Assembly (NCBI RefSeq): GCF_002890895.1
Contig: NZ_POUL01000012.1
Coordinates: 1 to 64,000, forward strand
Length of the DNA: 64,000 nt
From: Stutzerimonas stutzeri
GTDB taxonomy: Bacteria; Pseudomonadota; Gammaproteobacteria; Pseudomonadales; Pseudomonadaceae
Direction of reading: 5' to 3'
Of this stretch, positions 46,581-55,483 are shown in pieces. Position numbers and translations under genes: made by a program. Numbering within the stretch: the stretch's first letter is position 1; each line of letters starts with the position of its first letter. The notes beneath the pieces are model-generated. The model was not told the origin of the DNA and searched no databases. It saw only the letters and a list, made by a program, of their open reading frames with translations.

Positions 46581-46797
46581 GTAGGAGCGAGCTTGCTCGC
46601 GATCAGGCGCAGACGCAGAACTGCGCGTACAACGCAGCGCTTTTCTCAGACCGACCTGCAGGTTGCTCCTTGCACGGTTTGACCACTTGTAGGAGCGAGC
46701 TTGGTCGCGATCAGCAGCAGGCGCAGAACTGCGCGTACGACGTAGCGCCCTTCTCAGCCCGACCGGCAGGTTGCGCCTTGCACGGCGCCTCGCTGGC
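46581..46797 (+). repeat. two tandem copies of a 108 bp REP-headed unit
   Basis: Unit 1 begins at 46581 and unit 2 at 46689, each starting GTAGGAGCGAGCTTG. They share GCGCAGAACTGCGCGTAC, CTTCTCAG or TTTTCTCAG, and GCAGGTTG ... CCTTGCACGG in the same order, with about 80% identity by eye. Island 1 carries a related single unit at 22641-22756. The two units lead into island 2 module C. Confidence 0.75.
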
Positions 46798-46843
46798 TTT
46801 CGCTCCGTGCTCACACTCGATTGGCCCGGCTGGCCGAAGCATT

Positions 46844-47105
46844 GGTTTCGCCCTGCTGGGCGAGTCACTTTTTCCAAACGCCCGGATGGCCGGCCCCTCA
46901 AAAGTAACCAAAAACGCTTGCCCCTGCACCGGACTAGGCGTCCCCGGTTCGCTTCGCTCGACTTCCCTCATTCCATCGCTACTCCGAGGGTCACCGCGCA
47001 AGGGCCATCCCTGCCGACGGCGGCCCCGACCCTTCACGGCTCTCGCGGCATCCATGCCGCTCGCCCCTCTGCGCAGCGATTCCAGTCGGCCTCCTGAAAG
47101 GGGCG
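46844..47105 (+). repeat. island 2 module C
   Basis: About 262 bp, starting GGTTTCGCCCTGCTGGGCGA and ending CTCCTGAAAGGGG. It carries the TTTTTCC-type variant hairpin and AAAGTAACCAAAAACG, matching module B of island 1 in reverse complement. It faces module D across the core. Confidence 0.8.
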
Positions 47106-47191
47106 TTCGGCGGCGTCTGGTAGGTCGTGCGATGGAAAAGCAGAAAGGTGTATCAACTCAGGGCTGCGTAACCAACGGCTTTGAAAACTCC

Positions 47192-47293
47192 GTAGGGTGG
47201 AAAACTGCGAAGCATTTTCCACCGCAATCGACGCAGCGTTTGGTATCGAACTTTGCCGACGAAAAACGGTGGGTAAGCTTCGCGTTACCCACC
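47192..47293 (+). repeat. island 2 palindromic core
   Basis: A perfect REP-like hairpin (GGTGGAAAA-CTGC-GAAGCA-TTTTCCACC after GTAG) at 47192-47223, then CGACGCAGCG and a second palindrome GGTGGGTAA ... TTACCCACC at 47268-47293. Both are in the same order and orientation as in island 1, where each has a mismatch. Confidence 0.75.
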
Positions 47294-47399
47294 GTACGAT
47301 TTGAGAGAGGCGCCGGGCGGCGTCTTGCAACTTCCTCGTCAGCAAACAAGCAAAGCTCTTTTGTTTCGCTGTTTACGCTCTTTCAGGCGGCTCGGACCC

Positions 47400-47626
47400 G
47401 ATTCCCCTTCAGAAGGCCGAACGCAGGTGCTGCGCAGGGGGACGCGAGGCATGGATGCCGAGCGAGGAGTGATGGGACATGGATGTCCCTTCGCGACGCC
47501 CCCCGGAGCGGCGCCGGAGCGAGGGGAGTTTTGCAAAGCAGAACCCGGATGCAGGGGTGGCTTTCTTTTTGGTTACTTTTTCTTGGCCACACAAGAAAAA
47601 GTGACTCGCCCAGCAGGGCGAAACCC
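47400..47626 (-). repeat. island 2 module D
   Basis: About 227 bp in reverse orientation, matching island 1 module A in reverse complement, including the TTTTTCTTGG ... CCAAGAAAAA type hairpin. Translated open frames through A and D give near-identical peptides (for example GMDAERGVMGHGCPFAT), which shows that conservation is high at the DNA level. Confidence 0.8.
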
Positions 47627-47677
47627 ATGCTTCAGCAAACCTCGACAACAGACCCGAGTATCCCAGGCCAAAGACCT

Positions 47678-47699
47678 TCGCGAGCAAGCTCGCTCCTAC
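47678..47699 (-). repeat. single GTAGGAGCGA REP element closing island 2
   Basis: A reverse copy TTCGCGAGCAAGCTCGCTCC then TAC, 94 bases before the sbcD start. With the forward units at 46581 and 46689 it brackets island 2. Confidence 0.7.
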
Positions 47700-47793
47700 A
47701 AAAACCCACCCAGAAGCATTGCAAGACCTTTGCGTCTGGAGGGCTGAATCCAACCGAGCTTAACCGCCAATCCACCGTAAGAAGGCCGTGCGC

Positions 47794-49029
47794 ATGCGCC
47801 TGATCCACACCTCTGACTGGCACCTCGGCCAGACCCTTCATGGCCAGGACCGCGACTACGAACACACCCAGTTCCTCGCCTGGCTGCTCGACCAGCTCGT
47901 CCAGCACCAGCCTGATGCGCTGCTCATCGCCGGCGACATCTTCGACACGGTAAACCCGCCGCTCAAAGCCCAGGAGCGGCTCTACGACTTCATCGTGCGT
48001 GCCCATGAAAAGCTGCCGCAGCTGGACATCGTGATGATCGCCGGCAATCACGACTCGGGCGGGCGTATCGAGCTGCCCGGACCGCTGATGCGACGTCTCA
48101 ATGCCCACGCCATCGGCCGTATCAGCTGGATCGCCGAAAACCAGCTCGACCACAATCGTCTGCTGGTGCCGCTGCACAACGCCAAGGGCCAGGTGGCCGG
48201 CTGGTGCCTCGCCCTGCCCTTCCTGCGCCCGGCCGAAGTCACCGGGGGCGATGCAGGGGGTGACTACATGCTCGGCATCCGACACGTTCACCAACACCTG
48301 ATCGCCGCCGCCGAGGCGCAGCGCCAGCCTGGCCAGGTGTTGATCGCAATGAGCCACTCGCACATGGCTGGCGGAGCAGTCTCGGAAGACTCTGAACGCA
48401 ACATTGTCATCGGCAATGCCGAAGCGCTGCCGGCAAGCCTATTCACGGACCCCATCGCCTACGTTGCCCTTGGCCACCTGCACAAACCGCAAAAGGTCGC
48501 CGGCCAGGAGCGCATTCGTTACAGCGGCTCACCGCTGCCGCTATCCTTCGGTGAGATCAATTACCCACATCAGGTCCTGCTGGTGGAGTTCGACGGCGAT
48601 CAGCTCGCCAGCGTCGAGCCGCTGCCCGTTCCCCGCGCCGTGGAGATGATCCGTATTGGCCGCGCCCCGCTGGCCGAAGTGATCAGCCAGCTTGAAGCGT
48701 TGCCGCCGCTGGGCCTGTTCGCTGAGAACCTGCCCTGGCTGGAAGTACGGGTGCAGCTCGACGAGCCGTTGCCGGACCTGCGCCAGCGCATCGAAACCGC
48801 CATCACGGGCAAGGCCTGCCGGCTGGTCCGCATCGCCAGCGAATACCGAGGAACACGGGGCGAGACTGAATCCGAAGTGCTGCTCGGCCTTGACCAGATC
48901 ACCCCGCACGAGCTCTTCGCCCGCGCCTGGGAGGAACAGTTCGGCAATCCGCCCGACGATCAGGCGCAGGAGGATTTCGCCAGCCTGCTCCAAGGCGTCG
49001 AGTTTGCCGGTGAAGGAGACACGCGATGA
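47794..49029 (+). CDS. sbcD: SbcD exonuclease subunit (Mre11-like)
   Basis: A 411-residue Mn-dependent nuclease that forms the SbcCD complex to process double-strand ends and hairpins. Phosphoesterase motifs in order: HTSDWHLGQ near residue 5, LIAGDIFDT near 46, AGNHDSGG near 84, MSHSHM near 186 and VALGHLHKPQ near 224, all with intact His/Asp ligands. The C-terminal capping domain is present. The ATG at 47794 has AGAAGG eight bases upstream; a GTG two codons earlier is less likely. Its TGA overlaps the sbcC ATG. Confidence 0.95.
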   Translation: MRLIHTSDWHLGQTLHGQDRDYEHTQFLAWLLDQLVQHQPDALLIAGDIFDTVNPPLKAQERLYDFIVRAHEKLPQLDIVMIAGNHDSGGRIELPGPLMRRLNAHAIGRISWIAENQLDHNRLLVPLHNAKGQVAGWCLALPFLRPAEVTGGDAGGDYMLGIRHVHQHLIAAAEAQRQPGQVLIAMSHSHMAGGAVSEDSERNIVIGNAEALPASLFTDPIAYVALGHLHKPQKVAGQERIRYSGSPLPLSFGEINYPHQVLLVEFDGDQLASVEPLPVPRAVEMIRIGRAPLAEVISQLEALPPLGLFAENLPWLEVRVQLDEPLPDLRQRIETAITGKACRLVRIASEYRGTRGETESEVLLGLDQITPHELFARAWEEQFGNPPDDQAQEDFASLLQGVEFAGEGDTR

Positions 49030-52000
49030 AAATCCTCGCCATCCGCCTGAAGAACCTCGCCTCGCTGGCCGGTGAGCAGGTCATCGATTTCACCGCCGAG
49101 CCGCTTGCCAGCGCCGGTCTGTTCGCCATCACCGGGCCCACCGGCGCAGGCAAGAGCACGATTCTCGATGCCTTGTGTCTGGCGCTGTTTGGCAGTACGC
49201 CGCGGCTCGACGGCGCTTCCCTGTTGAGCAAGGTGCCGGACGGCAAGGACGAAATAGGCAGCGGCGATGAACGCAACCTGCTGCGCCGCGGTTGCGCCAA
49301 TGGCTATGCCGAAGTGGATTTCATTGGCGTCGACGGCCACCGCTACCGTGCCCGCTGGGAGGTCAAGCGCGCACGGGAAAAGATCGACGGCAAGTTGCAG
49401 GCAAGCAGCCAGAGCCTGCTCGACCTGGACCGCGACCAGTTGCTGGCCAGCGGCAAGAAACGGGAGTTCAAAGAGCTGCTCGAAGCCAAACTCGGGCTCA
49501 CCCTGGCGCAATTCACCCGTGCCGTGCTGCTGGCGCAGAGCGAGTTTTCCGCCTTCCTCAAGGCCGATGACAACGACCGCGGCACGCTGCTGGAAAAGCT
49601 CACCGACACCGGCCTTTACAGCCGCCTGGGCCAAGCCGCGTTCGAAGCAGCCAAACGCGCCCGCGAAGCGCTCGCCGCCTTGCAGCAACAGGCCGGCGGC
49701 GTACAGCCAATGGACGCCGAGGCGCGTCAGGCGCTCGAAGTACAGGCTCAGGAGCAACAAGCCGAGCTTCGAGACCTGCAGCAAGGTCTCGAAGCGCTCA
49801 AACAGCAGCGCCAGTGGCTGCAGGATCTGGCCCGACTGCAACAAGAGCGTGACGCTGCCCAGCGGCAACTCAGCGAGGCTGAGGTGGAACAGGAAAATCT
49901 GGCAGACGCGCGGCGCATCCTCGGGCTGTTCGAGCAGCTGGCGCCGCAACGCCATCGATTCATCCGTGAGCGCGAACTGGCTCCATTGATAGCCAAGGTC
50001 GAGGCAACCCTTGCTCGTCACGCCCGGGAGCACGCCGCCGTACAACAACGCCTCGAAACGCTGGAACAGGCCTGCCGGGCTTCTACCGAGGCGCTGAAAG
50101 CCGCCGAGCATGGGTTGAAAGCAGCCGAACCGCGACTGACTGCAGCGCGCCGTGAAGAGGAGCGTCTCAGCCATCTTCGCACCGATCTGCGCGACGCCCA
50201 GAAACAGGCCGAACAGGTCGAAACAGCCAGCAGAACGGGTGAACTCACGCTCGCCCAGCTACGCCAACATCAGGAACAAGCCGCCCAGCAACTCGCCACC
50301 CTGACCGACCAACTTGCCACCAGTGCCGAACTGCAACCGCTTTGCGCGGCCTGGAGCGGCTACCGGCCGCGCCTGCAACAGGCCGTACAGATCGCCGCTC
50401 GACTACAGCAAGGCCGACGAGAACTGCCCGCACTGGAAGCATCTGCCAAAACCGCCGAAGCGGCGCAGACCAAGGCAAAAGCTGCTCTGGACGCGCTGCA
50501 GAAGCAGATCGGTGGTGAAACCAGCCTTGGCGAGCAACTGGCGCAACTGACGGCGAACCTTGGAGCGCTTCGGGAAGCAGAGCGTGGGTTCGAGAGCCTG
50601 CACGGCCTCTGGTCCCGCCAGCAGCAGTTAACCGGCCAGCAACGCACGCTACAGAGCGAACAGAGCCGTCAGCAAGACGAGCTGAACAGGCTCACCGACG
50701 CGGGCAAGCTCGCCCGTGTCGAGCGTGACGATGCAGAAAAAGCATTGAAGGTGGTGCAGGCGTTACTGGATCGGCAGCGTCTGGCCCGTAGCGCAAACGT
50801 CGAGGCCCTACGTGCCGCGCTGATAACGGGCGAGCCATGCAGCGTTTGCGGCAGCACCGAGCACCCCTGGCACGACGGCGAGGCGCTGATTGCCGCGCTC
50901 GATCAACAGGACGAGCGTGAAGTCGAGCAAGCGCAACTGCAACTCAAGGCCCAGGACGAAAAGCTGCAAGCCCTGCGTGACCAGCACATTGCGCTCACCA
51001 CCGGCATCAAGCAGAACGGACAACGGCAAGCGGAACTCACCGGCGACCTGGCCAAGCTCAACGCTCAACTGGCGGAACTGTCCGTCTACGTAGAACTGCA
51101 ACACCAGGCGGAAGGAGAACAGCAAGCCTGGCTCGACAGCCGCATAGCTTCGCTTAGGTCCGACATCGCAGAGGCAAATAACCGGCAGCGCGAGCTGCTG
51201 GAGTTGCAACAGCAAACCGAGACTCTGCAGAGTGCCTGGCAGAGTGCACGTGACACCTGTGTGCAGGCCACACAGATTCTCGCCGCACAGCGCGACGCCA
51301 TCGTCCGCGATGACGCACGGCTCGAGGAAGAGCTGGCCGAGTTTGCTGAGGTTTTGCCGACAGCCATGCTCGAACGCTGGCGGGAAAAACCGGCCGAGAC
51401 CTTTGTGCAGCTGGACGGCAAGGTTGAAGCCCGGCGCCAGCAAGTCGATCAGCAATCGGAATTGGCCGAGGATCAGCAGCAGCGCCAGACCGCACTGGAG
51501 CGCGAGCAGCTGCAACAACAGCATCGACTGGAGCAGCACAGGGCCTGCACCGACCGGCTCATGGAACTGCAAAACCGCGAGCAAACCTGTCGGCTCGCGC
51601 TCAACGACAGTCTTGGCGAGCAACCCAGCGCCCAGGCCTGGCAACAGCACCTCGACAGCGCAATCCAGACTGCTCGCCAGCAACAAGCCGAGGTCGACCA
51701 GCAGTTGAACGAGGCGCGAGTTGAACTGACCCGCCTAGCTGGGGAGCAGCACAACTGCAGCCAGCGCCGCGACGAATTGCGGGCCGAACGCAGCGTTTTG
51801 AGTGAGGAGCTTGCTGCCTGGCGTGCTGCGCACCCTGACCTGGACGATGCGACCCTGGAGCAATTACTGCAGCTGGACGACACCCTGCTCACCGAAGCTC
51901 GGGAGCGCCTGCGCGCCAACACCGAACAGCTTGCCCGTGGCCGCGAGCGACTTGACGGGTGCGAGCAGCGGTTGAAGACGCATCAAGCTGGGCAGCCGAG

Positions 52001-52682
52001 CCCACCGGACGCCGACGCCCTGGAAGTACTGTTCAGCGCTCAGCAAGCCAGCTGCGAGAGTGCCGAGCAACGCAGCACCGAAACCCGCGCCGCGCTGCTC
52101 GACGATGATCGGCGGCGCAACCAGAGCCAGGCCTTGCTCCAGCAAATCGCCGACGCCACCGCCGAGAGCCAGCGCTGGGGCCGCATCGCCGCGCTGATCG
52201 GCTCCAGCGACGGTGGTGCGTTCCGCAAAATCGCCCAGGCCTACAACCTCGACTTACTCGTGCAGCACGCCAATGTGCAGCTGCGCCAGCTGGCCCGCCG
52301 TTATCGGCTCAAGCGCGGCGGCAGTCCGCTGGGGTTGCTGGTGATGGACACGGAGATGGGTGATGAACTGCGCTCGGTACATTCACTGTCGGGCGGCGAG
52401 ACCTTTCTCGTCTCTCTGGCCCTGGCGCTGGGCCTGGCCTCGATGGCGTCGAGCAAGTTGAAGATCGAATCGCTGTTCATCGACGAAGGCTTCGGCAGCC
52501 TCGATCCGGAGTCGCTGCAGATCGCCATGGACGCGCTGGATTCGTTGCAGGCTCAGGGCCGGAAGGTGGCTGTGATTTCCCATGTGGCCGAAATGCATGA
52601 GCGCATCCCGGTGCAGATCCAGGTGCAACGGCAGGGCAACGGCCAGAGCGGATTGAAGATCGTCGGCGGAGCGGGCGTCTAG
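49026..52682 (+). CDS. sbcC: SbcC ATPase subunit (Rad50-like)
   Basis: A 1218-residue SMC-type ATPase. Walker A is TGPTGAGKST near residue 38, with the N-terminal ATPase half complete by about 190. Two long Gln- and Leu-rich coiled coils flank the zinc hook CSVCGSTEH near residue 604. The ABC signature HSLSGGETFLVSLALALGLA is near residue 1121 and Walker B LFIDEGFGSLDPESL near 1155. With SbcD it cleaves DNA hairpins and cruciforms. Length is somewhat above E. coli SbcC (1048). It is translationally coupled to sbcD (ATGA). The coiled-coil repeats are unusually rich in QQ and LQQ. Confidence 0.95.
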   Translation: MKILAIRLKNLASLAGEQVIDFTAEPLASAGLFAITGPTGAGKSTILDALCLALFGSTPRLDGASLLSKVPDGKDEIGSGDERNLLRRGCANGYAEVDFIGVDGHRYRARWEVKRAREKIDGKLQASSQSLLDLDRDQLLASGKKREFKELLEAKLGLTLAQFTRAVLLAQSEFSAFLKADDNDRGTLLEKLTDTGLYSRLGQAAFEAAKRAREALAALQQQAGGVQPMDAEARQALEVQAQEQQAELRDLQQGLEALKQQRQWLQDLARLQQERDAAQRQLSEAEVEQENLADARRILGLFEQLAPQRHRFIRERELAPLIAKVEATLARHAREHAAVQQRLETLEQACRASTEALKAAEHGLKAAEPRLTAARREEERLSHLRTDLRDAQKQAEQVETASRTGELTLAQLRQHQEQAAQQLATLTDQLATSAELQPLCAAWSGYRPRLQQAVQIAARLQQGRRELPALEASAKTAEAAQTKAKAALDALQKQIGGETSLGEQLAQLTANLGALREAERGFESLHGLWSRQQQLTGQQRTLQSEQSRQQDELNRLTDAGKLARVERDDAEKALKVVQALLDRQRLARSANVEALRAALITGEPCSVCGSTEHPWHDGEALIAALDQQDEREVEQAQLQLKAQDEKLQALRDQHIALTTGIKQNGQRQAELTGDLAKLNAQLAELSVYVELQHQAEGEQQAWLDSRIASLRSDIAEANNRQRELLELQQQTETLQSAWQSARDTCVQATQILAAQRDAIVRDDARLEEELAEFAEVLPTAMLERWREKPAETFVQLDGKVEARRQQVDQQSELAEDQQQRQTALEREQLQQQHRLEQHRACTDRLMELQNREQTCRLALNDSLGEQPSAQAWQQHLDSAIQTARQQQAEVDQQLNEARVELTRLAGEQHNCSQRRDELRAERSVLSEELAAWRAAHPDLDDATLEQLLQLDDTLLTEARERLRANTEQLARGRERLDGCEQRLKTHQAGQPSPPDADALEVLFSAQQASCESAEQRSTETRAALLDDDRRRNQSQALLQQIADATAESQRWGRIAALIGSSDGGAFRKIAQAYNLDLLVQHANVQLRQLARRYRLKRGGSPLGLLVMDTEMGDELRSVHSLSGGETFLVSLALALGLASMASSKLKIESLFIDEGFGSLDPESLQIAMDALDSLQAQGRKVAVISHVAEMHERIPVQIQVQRQGNGQSGLKIVGGAGV

Positions 52683-53006
52683 GACTAGGCAAATCGGGTG
52701 GAAAAGGTGCAATGCGCCTTGCTTGCCCTTAGCCAGCAGCGCTTGTGAACGCCCTTAGCACGCGCTGGCCGAAGCACATGTCGACACTGGAGCAGCATCG
52801 CCGCCGCCGTGAGCAGGCTGAAAGCGAACCCGGCAGACGCCGCTTGTGGCTGCGCGCCGAGGTTCGCACGAGAAGGGATGAAACGGGCTCACCGCTTGTG
52901 GCCGTGCGCCTGCTGTGACGACAGGTCGTCACAGACGCAGGCAGCTTACGAACCCAAGCTTTCAACAAGCTGTCGACAGTTCTGAACGTCACGGAATCCG
53001 GACACC
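52683..53006. other. intergenic region after sbcC
   Basis: 324 bases with no convincing gene, repeat or clear terminator by eye. An ORF on the minus strand here has Arg/Ser-rich, unconserved-looking sequence and overlaps the dioxygenase gene, so I left it out. Confidence 0.4.
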
Positions 53007-53768
53007 ATGCCAGGCACCAGCCGCACCATCGAGCAGTTGCAGGCCATGCACGAGCAAGGTTTCGTGTTGCTGCGTGGCATCGTAACGCCGCAACAGGTCG
53101 AAGCGGTACGCGCGGCCATTGATCGCCTCGAGCCAATCCACTGGGACTATCAGGGGCTGGTCGATGACCATTACAAATGCGTGTTCAACCGCGACCCGTT
53201 CTGGCTGCCCTTGCTGGATCTTCCCGGGGTGATCGAACTGGCGGAAGCCTGTCTCGGCGAGGATTGCCATGTCATCGGGCAGACAGGCTGGCGCAGCCAT
53301 CCAGGGTTTGTCGGCGGTGAATTGCATGCCGATTACCTCGCCATGGAGCTACCCGAGCACGTGGTGCAAGCCCCTGACTTCGACCTGCCGATGCAAGTCT
53401 GCACGGCACACCTCTATCTCGACCGGATCGATGCCGACCTTTGCCCTACCCTGGTGATACCCGGCAGCCACCGGGCCGGTCGCAAGCCTCGCCCGGGGGA
53501 AACGCACTGGAAAGGTCGCGAAGCACAGCCGGTACTCTGCGAAGCCGGTGACGTGCTGCTGTTTCGCAGCGAGCTATGGCACGCCGGCAGCCGCAATCGC
53601 ACGACTGACCGCAGCCGCTATCTGCTGCAGATGCATTACGGGAGGCGGATGGTGGCGCAGAAGTTCTCGCCCTATCTGCAGTGGCGATTCAACCCGGAAG
53701 TGCTCGCCGCGGCCACACCGAGGCAGCGTCGCCTGCTCGGTGAGCATGAGCCGTCGGAGTACGATTGA
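53007..53768 (+). CDS. phytanoyl-CoA dioxygenase (PhyH)-family protein
   Basis: A 253-residue Fe(II)/2-oxoglutarate-dependent dioxygenase. The iron ligands read GELHADYLAM near residue 110 (His-x-Asp) and SELWHAGSRN near residue 191 (distal His), with the 2-oxoglutarate Arg in the TTDRSRYLLQMHYG region near residue 205. The N-terminal part has GFVLLRGIVTPQQVEAVR. Members hydroxylate diverse lipids, ectoine or natural products; the substrate is unknown. It precedes cynS by 130 bases with no clear terminator between. Confidence 0.88.
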   Translation: MPGTSRTIEQLQAMHEQGFVLLRGIVTPQQVEAVRAAIDRLEPIHWDYQGLVDDHYKCVFNRDPFWLPLLDLPGVIELAEACLGEDCHVIGQTGWRSHPGFVGGELHADYLAMELPEHVVQAPDFDLPMQVCTAHLYLDRIDADLCPTLVIPGSHRAGRKPRPGETHWKGREAQPVLCEAGDVLLFRSELWHAGSRNRTTDRSRYLLQMHYGRRMVAQKFSPYLQWRFNPEVLAAATPRQRRLLGEHEPSEYD

Positions 53769-53898
53769 GCCGGTTCGCGGCGCTTGCCCCAGGGTCGACC
53801 GCAGCCAGCTCCGTCTCCGACTGGCACAGCCTCTGCATCGAACTGGGCGCTCAGCCGCAACATGCGGCTCGCCCAATCAAGTCGATGAGGATCGCGCA

Positions 53899-54348
53899 AT
53901 GATTTCCTGCCGTAGCCAAGTGACCCAGATGATCGTTTCCGCCAAGGTGCGCAAGAAGCTGAAATGGGCCCAGATAGCCGAGTCCATCGGCATGTCCAAG
54001 GAGTGGACCACGGCTGGTTGCCTTGGCCAGATGGCCTTCGACAAGGCCCAGGCGGAAACCCTGGGCAAGTTGTTCGAGCTGTCGGATGAAGCCATCGCTT
54101 GGCTACAGATCGTGCCCTATAAAGGGTCACTGCCGACCTCGGTGCCCACCGACCCGCTGATCTACCGCTGGTATGAGCTGGTCAACGTGTATGGCAGCAC
54201 CATCAAAGAGCTGATCCATGAAGAGTTCGGCGACGGCATCATGAGCGCCATCGACTTCTCTATGGACATCCAGCGCCAACCCGATCCGAAGGGAGACCGC
54301 GTCAATGTCGTCCTGTCTGGCAAATTCCTGCCCTACAAGAGCTACTGA
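53899..54348 (+). CDS. cynS: cyanate hydratase (cyanase)
   Basis: A 149-residue cyanase that turns cyanate and bicarbonate into ammonia and CO2. The catalytic triad aligns with E. coli R96, E99 and S122: R90 and E93 in YRWYELVNVYG and S116 in GDGIMSAIDF. The N-terminal helical domain and C-terminal dimer domain are both present, so the protein is full length. GAGGA lies seven bases before the ATG at 53899. Cyanate comes from urea, carbamoyl phosphate or thiocyanate. There is no cynT carbonic anhydrase or cynR here, so this is a stand-alone gene. Confidence 0.95.
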   Translation: MISCRSQVTQMIVSAKVRKKLKWAQIAESIGMSKEWTTAGCLGQMAFDKAQAETLGKLFELSDEAIAWLQIVPYKGSLPTSVPTDPLIYRWYELVNVYGSTIKELIHEEFGDGIMSAIDFSMDIQRQPDPKGDRVNVVLSGKFLPYKSY

Positions 54349-54448
54349 CCGGCGCGTAGGAAATCTCGCAAGCGGCGCGCCAGACTCTCGACTCGGAGAG
54401 CGGCAAGTCCGGCACCGCGAGCTGTCAACGGAGGCGTTGCGTACAGCC

Positions 54449-55129
54449 CTAGTGTGCAACCACTCCGAGCAGCTGCGCGCTGGCCTGCTGCTCCTGCTGC
54501 TCGCTCAGTTGCAGCTGCGTCAGATAAGCGGCCAGCGCCTCTATGTCCGCCTCGGACAGCTGGCCAGCGATGCCGATCATGACTGAACCGGCTCGGCTCG
54601 GATCATTGCTGCGGAAACGGCCCAGCGCCTTGCGAATGTACTCATCAGACTGCCCGGCCAGGCGTGGCATGGTCTCCTTGCCTTGTGCATGGCTGCCGTG
54701 GCAGGCGGTGCAGGTGCGCTGAAACATTGCCTCGCCACGCTGGACCAGCGCCGCATCCGGCGCAACGGTGGCAGGCTCGACCTTCTGCTGACTGAAATAG
54801 ACGGCTATGTTGACCCGGTCCTCCAAGGTCAAGCTTTTCGCCAGTTTCGTCATCACGAAATCGACGCGCTCGCCTTTGGCAAACTTCTCGAACGAATGGA
54901 ACAGATAGACAGGATTTTGCGAGGCCAGATTGGGGATGTGCGGGCGCTTGCTGTTGCCGGTTTCGCCATGGCAATAGCCACAAAAAAGAGCACGTTCCTG
55001 ACCGGCCTCATACGCCTGCTGACGTCGTGCCGCATCGTCCATCAGATAGTTGAAGCGCTCCATCGCCTCTTCGCTGGCGTGGGCAAACGGAACGAGGCAG
55101 CTGAGCAGAAGGAGGCTGAATAAACGCAT
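54449..55129 (-). CDS. diheme cytochrome c, c4-like
   Basis: A 226-residue periplasmic protein with signal peptide (LFSLLLLSCLVPFAHA). Two heme-attachment sites are CGYCH near residue 50 and CTACH near residue 139, each followed by a Met-containing strand (GKETMPRLAGQ in the second half) that supplies the axial ligand. Two domains of similar size fit cytochrome c4, an electron carrier to terminal oxidases. The first site is followed by GETGNSKRPHIPNL rather than the usual Met segment, so its sixth ligand is less sure. The ATG at 55129 begins the signal peptide. It stands alone on the minus strand. Confidence 0.9.
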   Translation of the reverse strand: MRLFSLLLLSCLVPFAHASEEAMERFNYLMDDAARRQQAYEAGQERALFCGYCHGETGNSKRPHIPNLASQNPVYLFHSFEKFAKGERVDFVMTKLAKSLTLEDRVNIAVYFSQQKVEPATVAPDAALVQRGEAMFQRTCTACHGSHAQGKETMPRLAGQSDEYIRKALGRFRSNDPSRAGSVMIGIAGQLSEADIEALAAYLTQLQLSEQQEQQASAQLLGVVAH

Positions 55130-55483
55130 GGCTAGTCCGGCACTGATGGGTGGTGAGGCGTGTATGGCAGCCACTGGACTATAGGGAGAAAAACAGGCGC
55201 GATACTGGCGCAGGTCAATAAAGCCTCACACACACGCTGCACCTCGCCAGACCCGAGCACCGGTTCGCAATATTCATCCGCTGCACGGAGCGCAGTGCAG
55301 CGAGCTCGGCCCTAGCGACCTTGCAGTCGACGATGAACAGCCGGCGACACACCACTACGACCTGCGCGCTATTGCCACATTGACCACCCGAAAAAAAACA
55401 GCGGACGACGCGGATTTCTGGGCCACAGCCGTCTCGCATTCGACTAAAGTAGCAGCCCTTTTTGCCAGCACGAGCCGCGCACC
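55130..55483. other. divergent intergenic region
   Basis: 354 bases between divergent cytochrome and thioesterase genes. It includes an A-rich run (GAAAAAAAACAG near 55390) upstream of the thioesterase; no site could be assigned with confidence. Confidence 0.4.

Noticed and set aside
46541-47803. 420-residue ORF running through repeat island 2
   Set aside because: It crosses REP elements, both modules and the core; peptides recur in several frames and there is no ribosome site. Treated as repeat DNA.
52729-53136. 135-residue minus-strand ORF between sbcC and the dioxygenase gene
   Set aside because: Overlaps the dioxygenase start, Arg/Ser/Cys-rich with no domain or ribosome site.
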